Part shown: positions 23,840 through 35,592 of the stretch, in pieces
Position numbering within the stretch: position 1 is the first letter of the stretch
How the letters are laid out: each line of letters opens with the position of its first letter
Origin: Hippasteria phrygiana
Lineage: Eukaryota > Echinodermata > Asteroidea > Valvatida > Goniasteridae
Direction of reading: 5' to 3'
Assembly: GCA_037893225.1 (NCBI GenBank)
Contig: JAZGUH010000116.1
Location: forward strand, 4,216,001-4,280,000
DNA: 64,000 nt
Notes under the pieces: model-generated
What the model saw: the letters and a program-made list of their open reading frames with translations, nothing else
Database searches by the model: none
What the model was told of the DNA's origin: nothing
Position numbers and translations under genes: made by a program

Positions 23840-23872
<33 letters not shown>
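21596..23872 (+). mobile_element. 5'-truncated LINE with RT domain, internal deletion and (AAT)n tail (copy 1)
   Basis: The 392-codon frame 21596-22774 begins with KAKKTYYHHRVQKMK and NPASWYREI. It contains KAGGPDGIPAQIIREFA, RPVSLTDHFAKLAETF, TDFSKAFDLIDH, QGGVPQGTKLGP and FKYVDDVTMVE, the ordered motifs of a non-LTR reverse transcriptase with a YVDD catalytic box. It stops after WSVQNNKM. A second frame, 22782-23084, is the ORF2 C-terminus (LEYAVPVWSAGL, LQERRKDIC). The ~130 residues usually between them are missing, so the enzyme is dead. The 3' part, 23085-23839, contains a G-rich foldback relic and ends in an (AAT)n microsatellite, a normal tail for CR1/L2-type LINEs. It is probably inserted into the 5' part of the gypsy-like element. 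Confidence 0.85.
23410..23745 (+). repeat. G-rich, strand-biased variant of a foldback element inside the LINE 3' region (copy 1)
   Basis: It aligns along its length with the foldback element at 62141-62471 (shared anchors: TTTCCACTCTTTCG, AGGGACAACT, TTTTTCACTCTTTTACAT). Differences are overwhelmingly A in the 62-kb copy and G here, in both arms. For example TCAAACCACT is here TCGGGCCACT, and GAGTGG is here GGGTGG. See the findings for the RNA-editing interpretation. Confidence 0.75.
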
Positions 23873-23874
<2 letters not shown>

Positions 23875-24182
23875 CAATAGGAAATTATGTTTCCATTTCT
23901 ACACAGGTTGTATTTAGATTGTTGATTGATGAAGGCACTCAATTAAAAGTTCATTGTTTCAGCTGCCACACCCAAATACTTCGCAAATTGTTTCTAACAT
24001 TTTGTTCTACCACAGGGTGGATTGGTACCCTAAGTACCCCCCATTCCCAAGAATATGGGAGCCCCACGGTACCCTGGTTACAGTTGGCGATCTTGCCAAG
24101 ACCATGCTGTCGAGTCATCACAAACATGAGACAGCAGTGGGGAATGCTTTTTAAAAGATCGTAGACTTGTTTCGTTGGCAAC

Positions 24183-25229
24183 TTGCCTTGGTGCATCACA
24201 CCAGGACGGAGACTCAACTCAACAGGAGACGTGGTTGACGCACAGGGGAACCGAGCTGTGTTCATGATGGCGTCCCGGTCAGTGCTTGAGTTGGAGGCAG
24301 CGGTGAAAGCAGGGTTGTATCGACCACAAAGTGAGCAGCTGACGGAAATAATGCAGCGATTAGGAATTCTCGAAGGAGCTGGGGGAAAGACACTCTGTGG
24401 ACAAATACGACAAATACACCACCACTTGGATAGAGAGGACATTGAGCAGCAAGAGGATGGTGGTCTCGGAATGTTGCAAACCATTAAATCATGGATGGAT
24501 GAGCTGCATGCTCCTCCGCAGGCTAACACTGTAGAACGAACAAATGCCACCAGCACAGATGCATCAGAAGCTAGAATTACCCTCTCCACCAACGTTCCAA
24601 GAACTCAGACCAGCATTCTCGCAGCAGCCGCATTGCGGCGAGACTTTAAGATAATGGGCCAGATTGGTTCTGCGGGACAGCCCGACAAACTGTCTTTTTG
24701 CAGCCTGGCCCGGCAGATTGAGGATGGCCGGCAAAAGGGTTTCTCCAACAGAGAAATAATATTAGCCATAACAAGGGCAGTGACGCAGGGACTACCGCTT
24801 CGAAGCTACCTAAAGAGGAGGACTGACATCACCCTTCCCCAGTTACGGCAGGTTCTACGGGCCCACTACAGAGAGAAGGACGCAATCGACCTCTACCAAG
24901 AATTGGCTAGTGCTGTTCAGCAGCCAAAGGAATCGGCACAGGACTTTGTCATACGCCCCATGAGTCTTCGTCAGAAGATTCTGTTTGCCTCTCAGGAGGA
25001 TCAGTCTTCTTTGAGGTACGACCAGGCATTGGTGCAGAACACCTTCCTGCAGAGCGTTATGACTGGGTTGGCCCCAAGCCTGAAAGGGGAAATGAGGCAA
25101 TACCTGCAGAAAACCTCTATTAGCGATGAGGAACTTCTGGAGGGACTGAACATTGTCGTCAGTCTTGAGGAGAAGAGGCAGCAAAAACGAGGCCCCCAAG
25201 ATGAAAATCAACACAATCTCTGTGGATGA
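24183..25229 (+). pseudogene. Gypsy-like Gag, capsid part (copy 1)
   Basis: The 348-codon frame encodes a retrotransposon Gag-like protein, the structural shell of the element. After a variable, coiled N-terminal part come DKLSFCSLARQIEDGRQKGF, LRSYLKRRTDITLPQLRQVL and QQPKESAQDFVIRPMSLRQK, which have the helical pattern of a Ty3/gypsy or ARC-type capsid. It ends at 25229, ahead of the nucleocapsid zinc knuckle, which is in another frame. The frame may be 5'-incomplete, since a related open stretch (about 23954-24154) lies upstream. No long terminal repeat was identified. It is a decayed element: CCHC, MYND and protease each fall in different frames. Confidence 0.65.
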
Positions 25230-25420
25230 AACCAAGGCCCCTCCTCAAGCGACCATGGAAAGCCTGGCGACTGACATGAAGGAATAAAAGCTACGGTTGC
25301 CCTGCTGCAGGGGAAAATGGAACAACCTAAAGAAACCAGAGGTCACCGGTCTTTTGGAAAGGGACGCCCTCGTTCAGCATGCCCCAACTGCCAAGAGAAG
25401 GGCACAGAAGACCATGCAAT

Positions 25421-25468
25421 CACTGCTTCAAGTGTGGAAGTTCTGAACATTTCGCAAGAGGGTGTCGA
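25421..25468 (+). pseudogene. CCHC zinc knuckle of the gypsy-like Gag (copy 1)
   Basis: In the second frame the bases read HCFKCGSSEHFARGCR, a complete CX2CX4HX4C nucleic-acid-binding knuckle. The capsid frame and the longer frame across this stretch (25317-25580) do not contain it, so a frameshift separates it from the capsid. A stop follows about 20 codons later. Confidence 0.75.
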
Positions 25469-25545
25469 CGAGGATGGCAGGGAAACGACCAACGGCTACC
25501 TCTGGGGGACGGAAAGTAGCCAGTTAACCAGAAAAGTCCCTAAGA

Positions 25546-25668
25546 TGCTCTGGGTGCGGGAGAACGACTTCTGCGAATGACATGAAAATTTGTTCAGGTT
25601 GTCATCAGACCCCATACTGTTCGAGGGGTTGTCAGCATCACGACTGGAGTGAGCACAAGCAGATCTGC
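25546..25668 (+). pseudogene. MYND-type zinc finger downstream of the Gag knuckle (copy 1)
   Basis: The frame starting before 25546 reads CSGCGRTT, then KICSGCHQTPYCSRGCQ, then HHDWSEHKQIC. It has all the expected C-X2-C, C-X2-C, C-X3-C and H-X3-C ligands of a MYND finger over 41 codons. MYND fingers normally mediate protein-protein contacts in host regulators. Its position, between a zinc knuckle and a protease relic in the same order as a Gag-Pol, indicates it is part of the element. It lies in a third frame relative to the capsid and knuckle. Confidence 0.7.
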
Positions 25669-25735
25669 ATTCAGCTTCGAGAGGTAGATCACCAGGCTCA
25701 TCCCAAGAACAAGAACATTAAAATAGAACTATGGT

Positions 25736-26134
25736 GTGTGTATCATCACGCCAAAACAGCATGACAGCCTCATTAAATTAGTCGGCAGAAAGTGTGAGGT
25801 TCTGTGCATAATCGCAGGAAGGGCTACGAAGGTACAATGTACTATGGGATACTGGCTCTCAAGTGGCCATAGTATCAAAGCATTGGTTGCCCTTCGGAGC
25901 ATCAAGGACCTAGTCGACCCAGATTTCCAGTTGACAGCAGCAAATTGGACCTCAGTTCCATTTGAAGGATGGACTCCCTTGCAACTGGTGTTCAGTGGCA
26001 ATGGTCAACCAGACCAGAAGGTAACGGTTCCCTTTCTGGTTACCAGAAATGACATAGCTCAGCCTATCATTGGCTACAATGTTATAGAGGAGCTGGTTAG
26101 CTCGTCTTCAAGTGACAACGGCCCAGTGTTGTAG
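25736..26134 (+). pseudogene. Retropepsin-like protease relic (copy 1)
   Basis: The frame carries CIIAGRATKV and, near its end, PFLVTRNDIAQPIIGYNVIEEL, the flap-to-C-terminal pattern of a retroviral-type aspartic protease. The catalytic DTG (codons 25848-25856) is present but in a neighbouring frame, WDTGSQVAIVSKHWL, between two compensating shifts. The coding sequence is cut at 26121/26122 by an insertion whose far side resumes at 35593 in copy 2. Confidence 0.75.
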
Positions 26135-26550
26135 GTCTTGAGACCTCGTCTCGGTCTCGAGACCATCTCGAGACCTTTTTTTTAGGTTTGTCTCGGTCTC
26201 GGTCTCGTCCTCGGATGCCACGGTCTCGGGTTTTACCCCTGAGACTCGTCGAGACCACACCAAAAAATATGTGTGATGTTGTAAAGTGCAAGTTTTCATG
26301 GAGAAGAATTAGATTGAAGCTGGAAAGGAGACCAGTATATGCGGCTTGTTTATTCGAAGTACTAGTGGACTACTGGTACCCGCGCATGTGCATCGCCCAC
26401 GTATTTCACTATTTCCCCACATTACAGCTCTGGAGTGTACTTTTTATTGGCGTGACTGTTTATAAATGTAGCTGGATGGGAACTTCCGATGAAATCAAAT
26501 AATTGTTATGCGGTACAAAATATATAGGAAAACTGGATTTTAAAATCTCT
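26122..26550 (+). mobile_element. 5' part of an insertion in the gypsy element, truncated by the duplication junction (copy 1)
   Basis: It begins right after GACAACGG (26114-26121) and is rich in GGTCTCGAGACC-type palindromic words (26138-26261). It matches the start of the complete insertion at 34571-35592 in copy 2 and stops where copy 1 stops. Confidence 0.6.
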
Positions 26551-26559
26551 TAAAATCTC
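26551..26559 (+). repeat. Duplication junction with a repeated TAAAATCTCT filler
   Basis: At the copy 1/copy 2 border TAAAATCTCT occurs twice in a row (26541-26550 and 26551-26560). Only one copy is present at the corresponding end of copy 2 (34990-34999). The extra decamer looks like templated filler at a break-repair joint. Confidence 0.8.
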
Positions 26560-27783
26560 TTAAAAACCACACAATGATTTATTTACAGCATTCTAAAAAC
26601 GGGCTAACCGCCCACGGGGGAACCGCTGGCCAATTGGGGTTGTCTTGAAAATATTGTCAAGAGTTCCAGGAACATTCCTTGATCTTGATGCATACTGAGC
26701 GCTGCATGCAATAATGATCGGCGAATAGCGTGAATGGATCGAATAATTCCCACTCATGAAAGCATACGAAAATTTCGCACAGCTTTAATTTTGGCTTCTT
26801 GTGATCAGCAAAGAGTACAATAAAGGATGATTTCCTTTGACTGATCCTCCTGTTTCAACCATGGCATATGTTTCTGCCATTTTCCAACGGTGAAATTCGA
26901 CGGTACATGTACTTTCAACATTTTATGCATTGCAAGTAGTCAGTACAGTATGCAGCGTACGTGCGTCAAACGTGATCGTGTCACCATGGAGCATATAGTT
27001 CATGTCGGCATAACGAACGCCGTAAGGTGTATGTGGTTTGTGAACGTCTGCGCCCACATGGTACTGTACCGAACTACACGTACTAATCTCCACACAAAGC
27101 TGCAGCAACCTCGTTTCCCAAACTGTCCTTGAAAAGAAACCGCAGACTGACTGGGGGTGAGATTGCGCCAGCGTGTTGAATGGATCGGATAAAAACAGTG
27201 GGCGAGTTCGATTTATTAAATCATTTTACATCCAAAGTTAAAGTTTCCGTCGTCACCGCACTTGGTATGGTAGGGGTGACGAGCGTCGGCCGTTTTTCTG
27301 CATGATCTTATGAGAAATATTCATTCGCAAAACTGCTAATCGTTTTCAAGTTTGTCTCGCTTTTTGTTAAAAATGTATTGCCTTTTGCGATGCGAATACA
27401 GCTATTTCCATCACTGAGTGTATGCACTTTTGTTTTCGTAGGGGCCTTGGTTGAACCTTTGGTTATTGCAGCGCGCCGCGGCGGCTCGCCTTGTATAAAT
27501 GTAGCACAGCGCGCCACAGCGCGCCGCAGCGCGCTTCGTATGTTCTCATTTACATAACAATCGTTATAATGAGCTGGAGGCTGGTCTGGGCGCCGGGCTG
27601 CGCCGCACTTTGAGGTGAAAACCCAGCCTTGAAAAAAGCGCTGTGCTGCGCCGCAGCGGCTCTCGCCGCGCCGAGTAAAATAATACTGGTATTGGGCCTT
27701 AAACAATCCACACCTTTCGCAAATAGAAAAGGGACAGATTATAGCCTACAACCGGAATTGTTTAGGTTTTACTTTAAACTTAC

Positions 27784-27952
27784 GTTTAGGTTGAACAACT
27801 CGGGCCTTGTATGTACCGGACTTGTATGTCACAGCCACAACTGCTCCTTCCTCGAGTGGATCCTTGGACTTGATCCTGCTCCGCCTGACGAGTTCCACAA
27901 CACCAGCATACCTTGCAGGGGTCATCCAGCATACTTCAACAAATTTGTCCAT
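27784..27952 (-). CDS. Duplicate of the candidate BEN 5' exon (copy 2)
   Basis: Identical in translation to 19335-19503. No BEN-domain 3' exon follows it before copy 1, so it is an orphan exon unless it splices across copy 1 to 16955. Confidence 0.4.
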
Positions 27953-28636
27953 TCTCGTTCGGAGATCAGAAAGAGAGGTTTCGCATGCAGTAATATCAGG
28001 AAAGTGATTCCTGGCTAGTGAGCACTGTGCTTTTTAAACACATTACCAGGCCAAGTTAGGTCATCACAATAAGATCAAGAGCAATCGGCAGTAATACAAA
28101 GTTGGAAGCCGAAGTCATGCCTGTGTATTGTCGTGACTTTAAAAGTCGCCGGACGTTGCCGCTATAAAGCCACGCGGGCTTAGTATGTTGTGGCTTTATA
28201 AAGGTTGCCGACTTCATGTGTCATTAGGTTCGTTACTATATAGTAAGCACGCATCATGCCGACAGCTAATAACTCAATAACGTGTGATTGTTAAAATGAT
28301 AATAGACGAAATGGCAGGTCCCCTTAGGAAAACAAGTGCACTTGGAAGTAAGCACTGTGATAAATATTGTATCATTTCAATTGTATTTTATCTTTATTCA
28401 GTTGTGTGTGCAAGTTACAAATGAAAATACATTGTTAAACCCAGTATGCGTCCATGCATCAATAGCTATAGCTTGTCCAATATGAAGGCGCTCAACAAAT
28501 CATTTTTATTCATTTTCTGGCAATTTTGCCCTTCACAACCCTATTGTATAACACAGAGTTCGAATTCGTCTCTTTGTGAAAACTCAGAAATGAGAACTTT
28601 AACGGCCGTTTCGGTTTGATGCGTGTCAATAATTGT

Positions 28637-29194
28637 CTCTTCGTGAAAACCAAAAATCAATTTTCTGGCAATTTTGCCCTTCTCAGCCAGAGCGTATAAT
28701 ATGGAGCTTTTACACAGATAATTCAAATGGTCTCTTCGTTGAACTTAAAATACGGTTTTTGGTAATTTTTCCCCTTCCTTAATTACTGTAATTAGAAAAT
28801 TTAAACAGATTATGTCAAAACTTTACTAAGTTGTTGGTAACGATGAATTTAATCGATTTCCGAGAAGAAAACAATCGAAAAAGTGACGATTTTTGCCAAA
28901 TTTCTCTCTTCGTGAAAACCAAAAATCAATTTTCTGGCAATTTTGCCCTTCTCAGCCAGAGCGTATAATATGGAGCTTTTACACAGATAATTCAAATGGT
29001 CTCTTCGTTGAACTTAAAAAACGGTTTTTGGTAATTTTCCCCCTTCCTTAATTACTGTAATTAGAAAATTCAAACAGATTCTGTCAAAACTTTAAGTTGT
29101 TGGTAACGATGAATTTAATCGATTTCCGAGAAGAAAACAATCGAAAAAGTGAAGATTTTTGCCAAATTTCTCTCTTCGTGAAAAACTCTGACGA
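28637..29194 (+). repeat. ~269-bp tandem repeat (copy 2)
   Basis: Duplicate of 20188-20745. It contains the only base difference I noticed between the two large copies (A at 29153). Confidence 0.85.
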
Positions 29195-30044
29195 AATGCA
29201 AAGCGAACATAACATCCCTATATATTAAAAACCATTCGCGGGATCGGGAATCGCGGCAAAAAATTGCCAACACTGAATAATATTCGACAAATGAATTCGC
29301 ATGGCGAAAACTATAATGTAGCCTATCGACAAGGGGAAAAGACGACAAGGAAAAGTAAACCAGTGATAAAAAAGTCTTTATAAGTACATGTAAAGGTATT
29401 CACCCTATTTACTTCATAAAACCAACAATTCGTGAATGCAGATCTTGTTTGTGAAATTGTGGCCGGAATGAACACTTTAGGCTTGTTCATACTTGTGCAA
29501 AGCAAACATCTTTTTGTGGCGTAACGGCGCCGCGCGCTGCGTGCGTGTTGCGTTGAATTTGTAAAAGTTCACCTTTTATTCACCTCGGTGACTTGAATTT
29601 TGCAGCGAATGGACGTCAAATTTGCTTTGCATTCGCATGAAATTTGAACTGCCATACAGTATAATAGCACAGTAAAATTGTGATGTACATTATCTAGATC
29701 AAGGAAAGGGCGAAGTGGAGCTGCGTCCGTTTTAATTCAACTCTGTAGAGCATACCGTACGCCTATACACTTTTTGTGTATTTTTTCCTCAATCTATCCC
29801 AAGTATAAAGCCCAAAGGCCGCAAGATACTTGCGGTTTTGCCGGTCGGTATTCTGCGGACTGGCCACCATGTGAGGTAACTATTCATATTTAAATGAGCC
29901 GTTCTGGAACTGAGACTGGCCTGGCGCGTCTGCGGAAGAACGGGAATATTCATATCTTTTGATATGTAAATTATCGTTCCGGACGGGGCCAGTCCGGGTT
30001 GTTAAGGGCTCTTTTGTTCAAATTGGTCTTGGGGATCCCGCAGA

Positions 30045-32288
30045 TTGGACGGGGCGCGGAACAGTCAGTCAATTTCAAGATGCCGCCTAAGATGGAAAGC
30101 AATCAGAAATAAAATCATCCACTTAGTCTCGAAAGCAAAAAAAACCTATTACCATCACCGGGTTCAGAAGATGAAGACTTCTAATCCAGCATCATGGTAT
30201 CGGGAAATACGCGTTATAGGGTCCACCCCCTGCCCTTCAATAATACCACCACCTAGGGTAGACCCAGCAAACACAAAACAAGTTGCTGACAGCATAAATG
30301 ATTATTTCATATCGATTGTGAAAGATATCCCACCGCTGAACACAGAATCCCTGCCAGCATACCTACCTGCATTGGAACCTTGTCCTGTACTTCAGGAGTG
30401 GGACATCTTTAACCATCTTAAGCGAATCAACTGCAGGAAGGCCGGGGGACCCGATGGCATACCAGCGCAAATTATTCGTGAATTTGCTTATAAACTTAGC
30501 AAGCCTCTCACCGAAATCCTGAATAGCTCTTATCAACAAGGTGAGGTCCCCACTCAGTGGAAACAAGCAATAGTTGTTCCAGTACCAAAGACCAATCAGC
30601 CAATTTGGAACAAGGTGCGACCAGTGTCACTTACAGACCATTTTGCTAAGCTAGCAGAAACCTTTGTGACCAAATGGATTCTAGCGGACATAGAGGAGAA
30701 ATTGGATCCCAACCAATTTGGTAACCGTAAAGGTGTTTCGACATCACATTATTTAGTTAAATTAATAAACACCCTGTATGCCCATGCAGAAACCCGCAAA
30801 AGCTACAGTGCTGTAGTAGTAACAGATTTCAGTAAGGCATTTGACTTAATTGACCACAATATTATTAGTAAATTACTACAGCTTGGTGTAAGGCCATCAG
30901 TAATACCTTGGGTCTGCGGCTTCTTGGATAGAAGATCGCAGTGTGTTCGTTACAAAAACGAATGCTTGGAATTCCGTGTTCTACAAGGAGGCGTCCCACA
31001 GGGAACCAAACTTGGACCACTCTGTTTCCTGGCACAAATCAATGATGCGATTCGTGAGCCTCAACAGGAAATGTGCACCTTTAAATATGTGGATGACGTG
31101 ACAATGGTCGAGAGTAAGCGGGCGAATGAGCCTGGTCACATGCAAACTTTACTGGATGACTTTAGCGATTGGTCAGTGCAGAACAATAAAATGCTAAAGA
31201 AGTTAAATTTACAAAGGGTATGAGCGTTCATTGTTGGAATATGCTGTTCCCGTATGGTCCGCTGGTTTAACCACAAAACAAATAGAGAGCTTAAAAAGGG
31301 TCCAAAAGTGTGCCCTCAGAATTATCCTTGGCGCTTTCTATACAACATATCAAGATGCCCTCAAATTAGCAAAATTGAAAACACTCCAAGAACGTAGGAA
31401 GGATATTTGTACAAAATTTGCAACTGAAATAGCCAAGTCCAATACTTTTAAGGACTGGCTACCAAAACAAAGAGGTGATCAGATGGATTACAGTTTGAGA
31501 AATAGTAAACCAATTTATTTAAGTGATGTGTAAAACCAGCAGGTATAAAAATACATGTACATGTACATGTAGTTCAATACCATACTAAACTGTTGAATGA
31601 ACATTAATACATGAAAGTGGGTACTGGTGCAATACATGCAGTATGCTAATTTTTCATTCCAATCCTTTTAAAGTTTTGCTTTTATTACTGTGACTTATGA
31701 TGATGTTTCTTTCATAATTTCTGTTTTAACTTTTAGAATGTTATTATTTTTGGTCGGTCGGTTGGATCAATTTCCTTATACTTGTATTAATTGGTATTTG
31801 TTTAGATTATTTTTCCTAGATTGTTTCTGTGATTTTAATGATTTCTTAAAAATTAATCTACAGTAGTTGTATGCTCTCGTAGTGTGGGAGCCCGCTCTCC
31901 AGGGGGTGGGTCTCTTCTCGGGCCACTCCGGGGAGTGAGTCTCTTGTAGAGACTGCTCGGGGAGGGTGGGGGCCGCCCAGGGGGTGGGGTTTCCACTCTT
32001 TCGCGGGGCCATGTGAGGGACAACTTGTCTCTTATGTGGCTCCTCGGGGGAGTGGAGGTTTCGCTCTTTTCGGGTGGTTTTTGCTCTTTTTTCGAGTGGT
32101 TTTCACTCTTTTTGGGTGGTTTGGGAGAGGATTCGCTCTTTTGGGGGTTGGGTTTTTCACTCTTTTACATTGGGAGAGTATAGTTTGTTTTGTAATTCTA
32201 TGTTGTATTTTAAGTGGGTTCTTTTTTAGTGTAAAAATTTACACAATTTAACCCTTGGCTACAAGATCAATTTGTTAAATAAACCATC

Positions 32289-32321
<33 letters not shown>
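30045..32321 (+). mobile_element. LINE with RT domain and (AAT)n tail (copy 2)
   Basis: Duplicate of the LINE at 21596-23872: RT frame 30045-31223 with the YVDD box, C-terminal frame 31231-31533, and tail at about 32289-32321. The same internal deletion is present, so the duplication happened after the deletion. Confidence 0.85.
31859..32194 (+). repeat. G-rich foldback variant (copy 2)
   Basis: Duplicate of 23410-23745 with the same A-to-G differences from the 62-kb copy. It adds no independent editing evidence, being part of the later DNA duplication. Confidence 0.75.
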
Positions 32322-32323
<2 letters not shown>

Positions 32324-32631
32324 CAATAGGAAATTATGTTTCCATTTCTACACAGGTTGTATTTAGATTGTTGATTGATGAAGGCACTCAATTAAAAGTT
32401 CATTGTTTCAGCTGCCACACCCAAATACTTCGCAAATTGTTTCTAACATTTTGTTCTACCACAGGGTGGATTGGTACCCTAAGTACCCCCCATTCCCAAG
32501 AATATGGGAGCCCCACGGTACCCTGGTTACAGTTGGCGATCTTGCCAAGACCATGCTGTCGAGTCATCACAAACATGAGACAGCAGTGGGGAATGCTTTT
32601 TAAAAGATCGTAGACTTGTTTCGTTGGCAAC

Positions 32632-34583
32632 TTGCCTTGGTGCATCACACCAGGACGGAGACTCAACTCAACAGGAGACGTGGTTGACGCACAGGGGAAC
32701 CGAGCTGTGTTCATGATGGCGTCCCGGTCAGTGCTTGAGTTGGAGGCAGCGGTGAAAGCAGGGTTGTATCGACCACAAAGTGAGCAGCTGACGGAAATAA
32801 TGCAGCGATTAGGAATTCTCGAAGGAGCTGGGGGAAAGACACTCTGTGGACAAATACGACAAATACACCACCACTTGGATAGAGAGGACATTGAGCAGCA
32901 AGAGGATGGTGGTCTCGGAATGTTGCAAACCATTAAATCATGGATGGATGAGCTGCATGCTCCTCCGCAGGCTAACACTGTAGAACGAACAAATGCCACC
33001 AGCACAGATGCATCAGAAGCTAGAATTACCCTCTCCACCAACGTTCCAAGAACTCAGACCAGCATTCTCGCAGCAGCCGCATTGCGGCGAGACTTTAAGA
33101 TAATGGGCCAGATTGGTTCTGCGGGACAGCCCGACAAACTGTCTTTTTGCAGCCTGGCCCGGCAGATTGAGGATGGCCGGCAAAAGGGTTTCTCCAACAG
33201 AGAAATAATATTAGCCATAACAAGGGCAGTGACGCAGGGACTACCGCTTCGAAGCTACCTAAAGAGGAGGACTGACATCACCCTTCCCCAGTTACGGCAG
33301 GTTCTACGGGCCCACTACAGAGAGAAGGACGCAATCGACCTCTACCAAGAATTGGCTAGTGCTGTTCAGCAGCCAAAGGAATCGGCACAGGACTTTGTCA
33401 TACGCCCCATGAGTCTTCGTCAGAAGATTCTGTTTGCCTCTCAGGAGGATCAGTCTTCTTTGAGGTACGACCAGGCATTGGTGCAGAACACCTTCCTGCA
33501 GAGCGTTATGACTGGGTTGGCCCCAAGCCTGAAAGGGGAAATGAGGCAATACCTGCAGAAAACCTCTATTAGCGATGAGGAACTTCTGGAGGGACTGAAC
33601 ATTGTCGTCAGTCTTGAGGAGAAGAGGCAGCAAAAACGAGGCCCCCAAGATGAAAATCAACACAATCTCTGTGGATGAAACCAAGGCCCCTCCTCAAGCG
33701 ACCATGGAAAGCCTGGCGACTGACATGAAGGAATAAAAGCTACGGTTGCCCTGCTGCAGGGGAAAATGGAACAACCTAAAGAAACCAGAGGTCACCGGTC
33801 TTTTGGAAAGGGACGCCCTCGTTCAGCATGCCCCAACTGCCAAGAGAAGGGCACAGAAGACCATGCAATCACTGCTTCAAGTGTGGAAGTTCTGAACATT
33901 TCGCAAGAGGGTGTCGACGAGGATGGCAGGGAAACGACCAACGGCTACCTCTGGGGGACGGAAAGTAGCCAGTTAACCAGAAAAGTCCCTAAGATGCTCT
34001 GGGTGCGGGAGAACGACTTCTGCGAATGACATGAAAATTTGTTCAGGTTGTCATCAGACCCCATACTGTTCGAGGGGTTGTCAGCATCACGACTGGAGTG
34101 AGCACAAGCAGATCTGCATTCAGCTTCGAGAGGTAGATCACCAGGCTCATCCCAAGAACAAGAACATTAAAATAGAACTATGGTGTGTGTATCATCACGC
34201 CAAAACAGCATGACAGCCTCATTAAATTAGTCGGCAGAAAGTGTGAGGTTCTGTGCATAATCGCAGGAAGGGCTACGAAGGTACAATGTACTATGGGATA
34301 CTGGCTCTCAAGTGGCCATAGTATCAAAGCATTGGTTGCCCTTCGGAGCATCAAGGACCTAGTCGACCCAGATTTCCAGTTGACAGCAGCAAATTGGACC
34401 TCAGTTCCATTTGAAGGATGGACTCCCTTGCAACTGGTGTTCAGTGGCAATGGTCAACCAGACCAGAAGGTAACGGTTCCCTTTCTGGTTACCAGAAATG
34501 ACATAGCTCAGCCTATCATTGGCTACAATGTTATAGAGGAGCTGGTTAGCTCGTCTTCAAGTGACAACGGCCCAGTGTTGTAG
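32632..34583 (+). pseudogene. Gypsy-like Gag, CCHC, MYND and protease relics (copy 2)
   Basis: Duplicate of 24183-26134: capsid frame 32632-33678, CCHC knuckle 33870-33917, MYND finger 33995-34117, protease 34185-34583 with the DTG codons at 34297-34305. All frameshifts are shared with copy 1. In this copy the element can be followed across the insertion at 34571-35592 into its RT at 35593. Confidence 0.7.
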
Positions 34584-35592
34584 GTCTTGAGACCTCGTCT
34601 CGGTCTCGAGACCATCTCGAGACCTTTTTTTTAGGTTTGTCTCGGTCTCGGTCTCGTCCTCGGATGCCACGGTCTCGGGTTTTACCCCTGAGACTCGTCG
34701 AGACCACACCAAAAAATATGTGTGATGTTGTAAAGTGCAAGTTTTCATGGAGAAGAATTAGATTGAAGCTGGAAAGGAGACCAGTATATGCGGCTTGTTT
34801 ATTCGAAGTACTAGTGGACTACTGGTACCCGCGCATGTGCATCGCCCACGTATTTCACTATTTCCCCACATTACAGCTCTGGAGTGTACTTTTTATTGGC
34901 GTGACTGTTTATAAATGTAGCTGGATGGGAACTTCCGATGAAATCAAATAATTGTTATGCGGTACAAAATATATAGGAAAACTGGATTTTAAAATCTCTG
35001 ATTTCTCCCAGTCAGGGTTGTGTTTGAAATAAACATGTACACAACTTCTTGGAAAAGAAATGTGTCACCACGTGTCACCACGCGTGCGCAATGCAAGCGT
35101 GCATGCATCCATTCAGCGTACATGTGTATTCCTTCCGTTCCGTACTGGAAAGTCGTCTGCTTCTAAACCTTTTTCATTCGTGTAATTTTACTTATTTTTC
35201 CATCCACAAATAATTCCGTGTTAGTGTATAGCCTGCAGCGTGTCATAGAACAACAACCGTAGCAAAGTTTGAAGAAAATACATGTACGTTTTACGATCCG
35301 ATTCGAGCCAGTACTTATAATATTACGATTAAGTTTGGACTGCTCTCCGCATCCATGGGCAAAATCAGACCGAGAAGCATTTGGATTTCTTCCTCCATGT
35401 TGAAACTTCGAACATCAAAACATCGCACATGTATTTGACCCATCCCAGCATGCAACGCAGCCACACAGCGCGCGCTCAGCAAGCAAGCGCATGCGTAATA
35501 CCGAACTCGGTGACCTTTTGGACTCGACACTTCCGTTCGAAAAGGTGGATCAAGCATAAGTGGGAACGCGACTTGCGGTTTCGTTGCGGTTA
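34571..35592. mobile_element. 1.02-kb insertion in the gypsy element, flanked by GACAACGG
   Basis: GACAACGG occurs at 34563-34570 and again at 35593-35600, and joining the flanks through one copy keeps the gypsy frame open (SDNG to DNGHTK). This is the signature of an 8-bp target-site duplication, as made by hAT-type elements. The left end (CCCAGTGTTGTAGGTC) and right end (GTTTCGTTGCGGTTA) are not inverted copies, so the family stays open. The left 140 bp are rich in GGTCTCGAGACC-type palindromes. Confidence 0.6.

Larger units (their letters stand above)
18111..26550 (+). repeat. Segmental tandem duplication, copy 1
   Basis: Every base I compared in 18111-26550 recurs 8,449 bp downstream. 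I noticed one substitution (C at 20704, A at 29153), and all other frame translations in the two copies are identical. The unit carries a BEN-gene 5' exon (minus), a ~269-bp tandem repeat, a LINE with RT, and the gag-protease half of a gypsy-like element. Copy 1 joins unrelated sequence at its left edge. Confidence 0.95.
26560..34999 (+). repeat. Segmental tandem duplication, copy 2
   Basis: This is the second copy of the unit at 18111-26550, offset 8,449 bp. Its right edge continues into the rest of the insertion and the gypsy pol half, so copy 2 keeps the original downstream context and copy 1 the original upstream context. Confidence 0.95.

Noticed and set aside
23951..24592. A 213-codon minus-strand frame opposite gag
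   Set aside because: It is the antisense shadow of the Gag frame. The plus-strand frame carries the capsid pattern.
18111..34999. Two 8.4-kb copies as LTRs or a CRISPR/satellite array
   Set aside because: The copies are directly adjacent, far too long for LTRs, and each contains a LINE plus gag relics and a minus-strand exon. A tandem duplication explains them.
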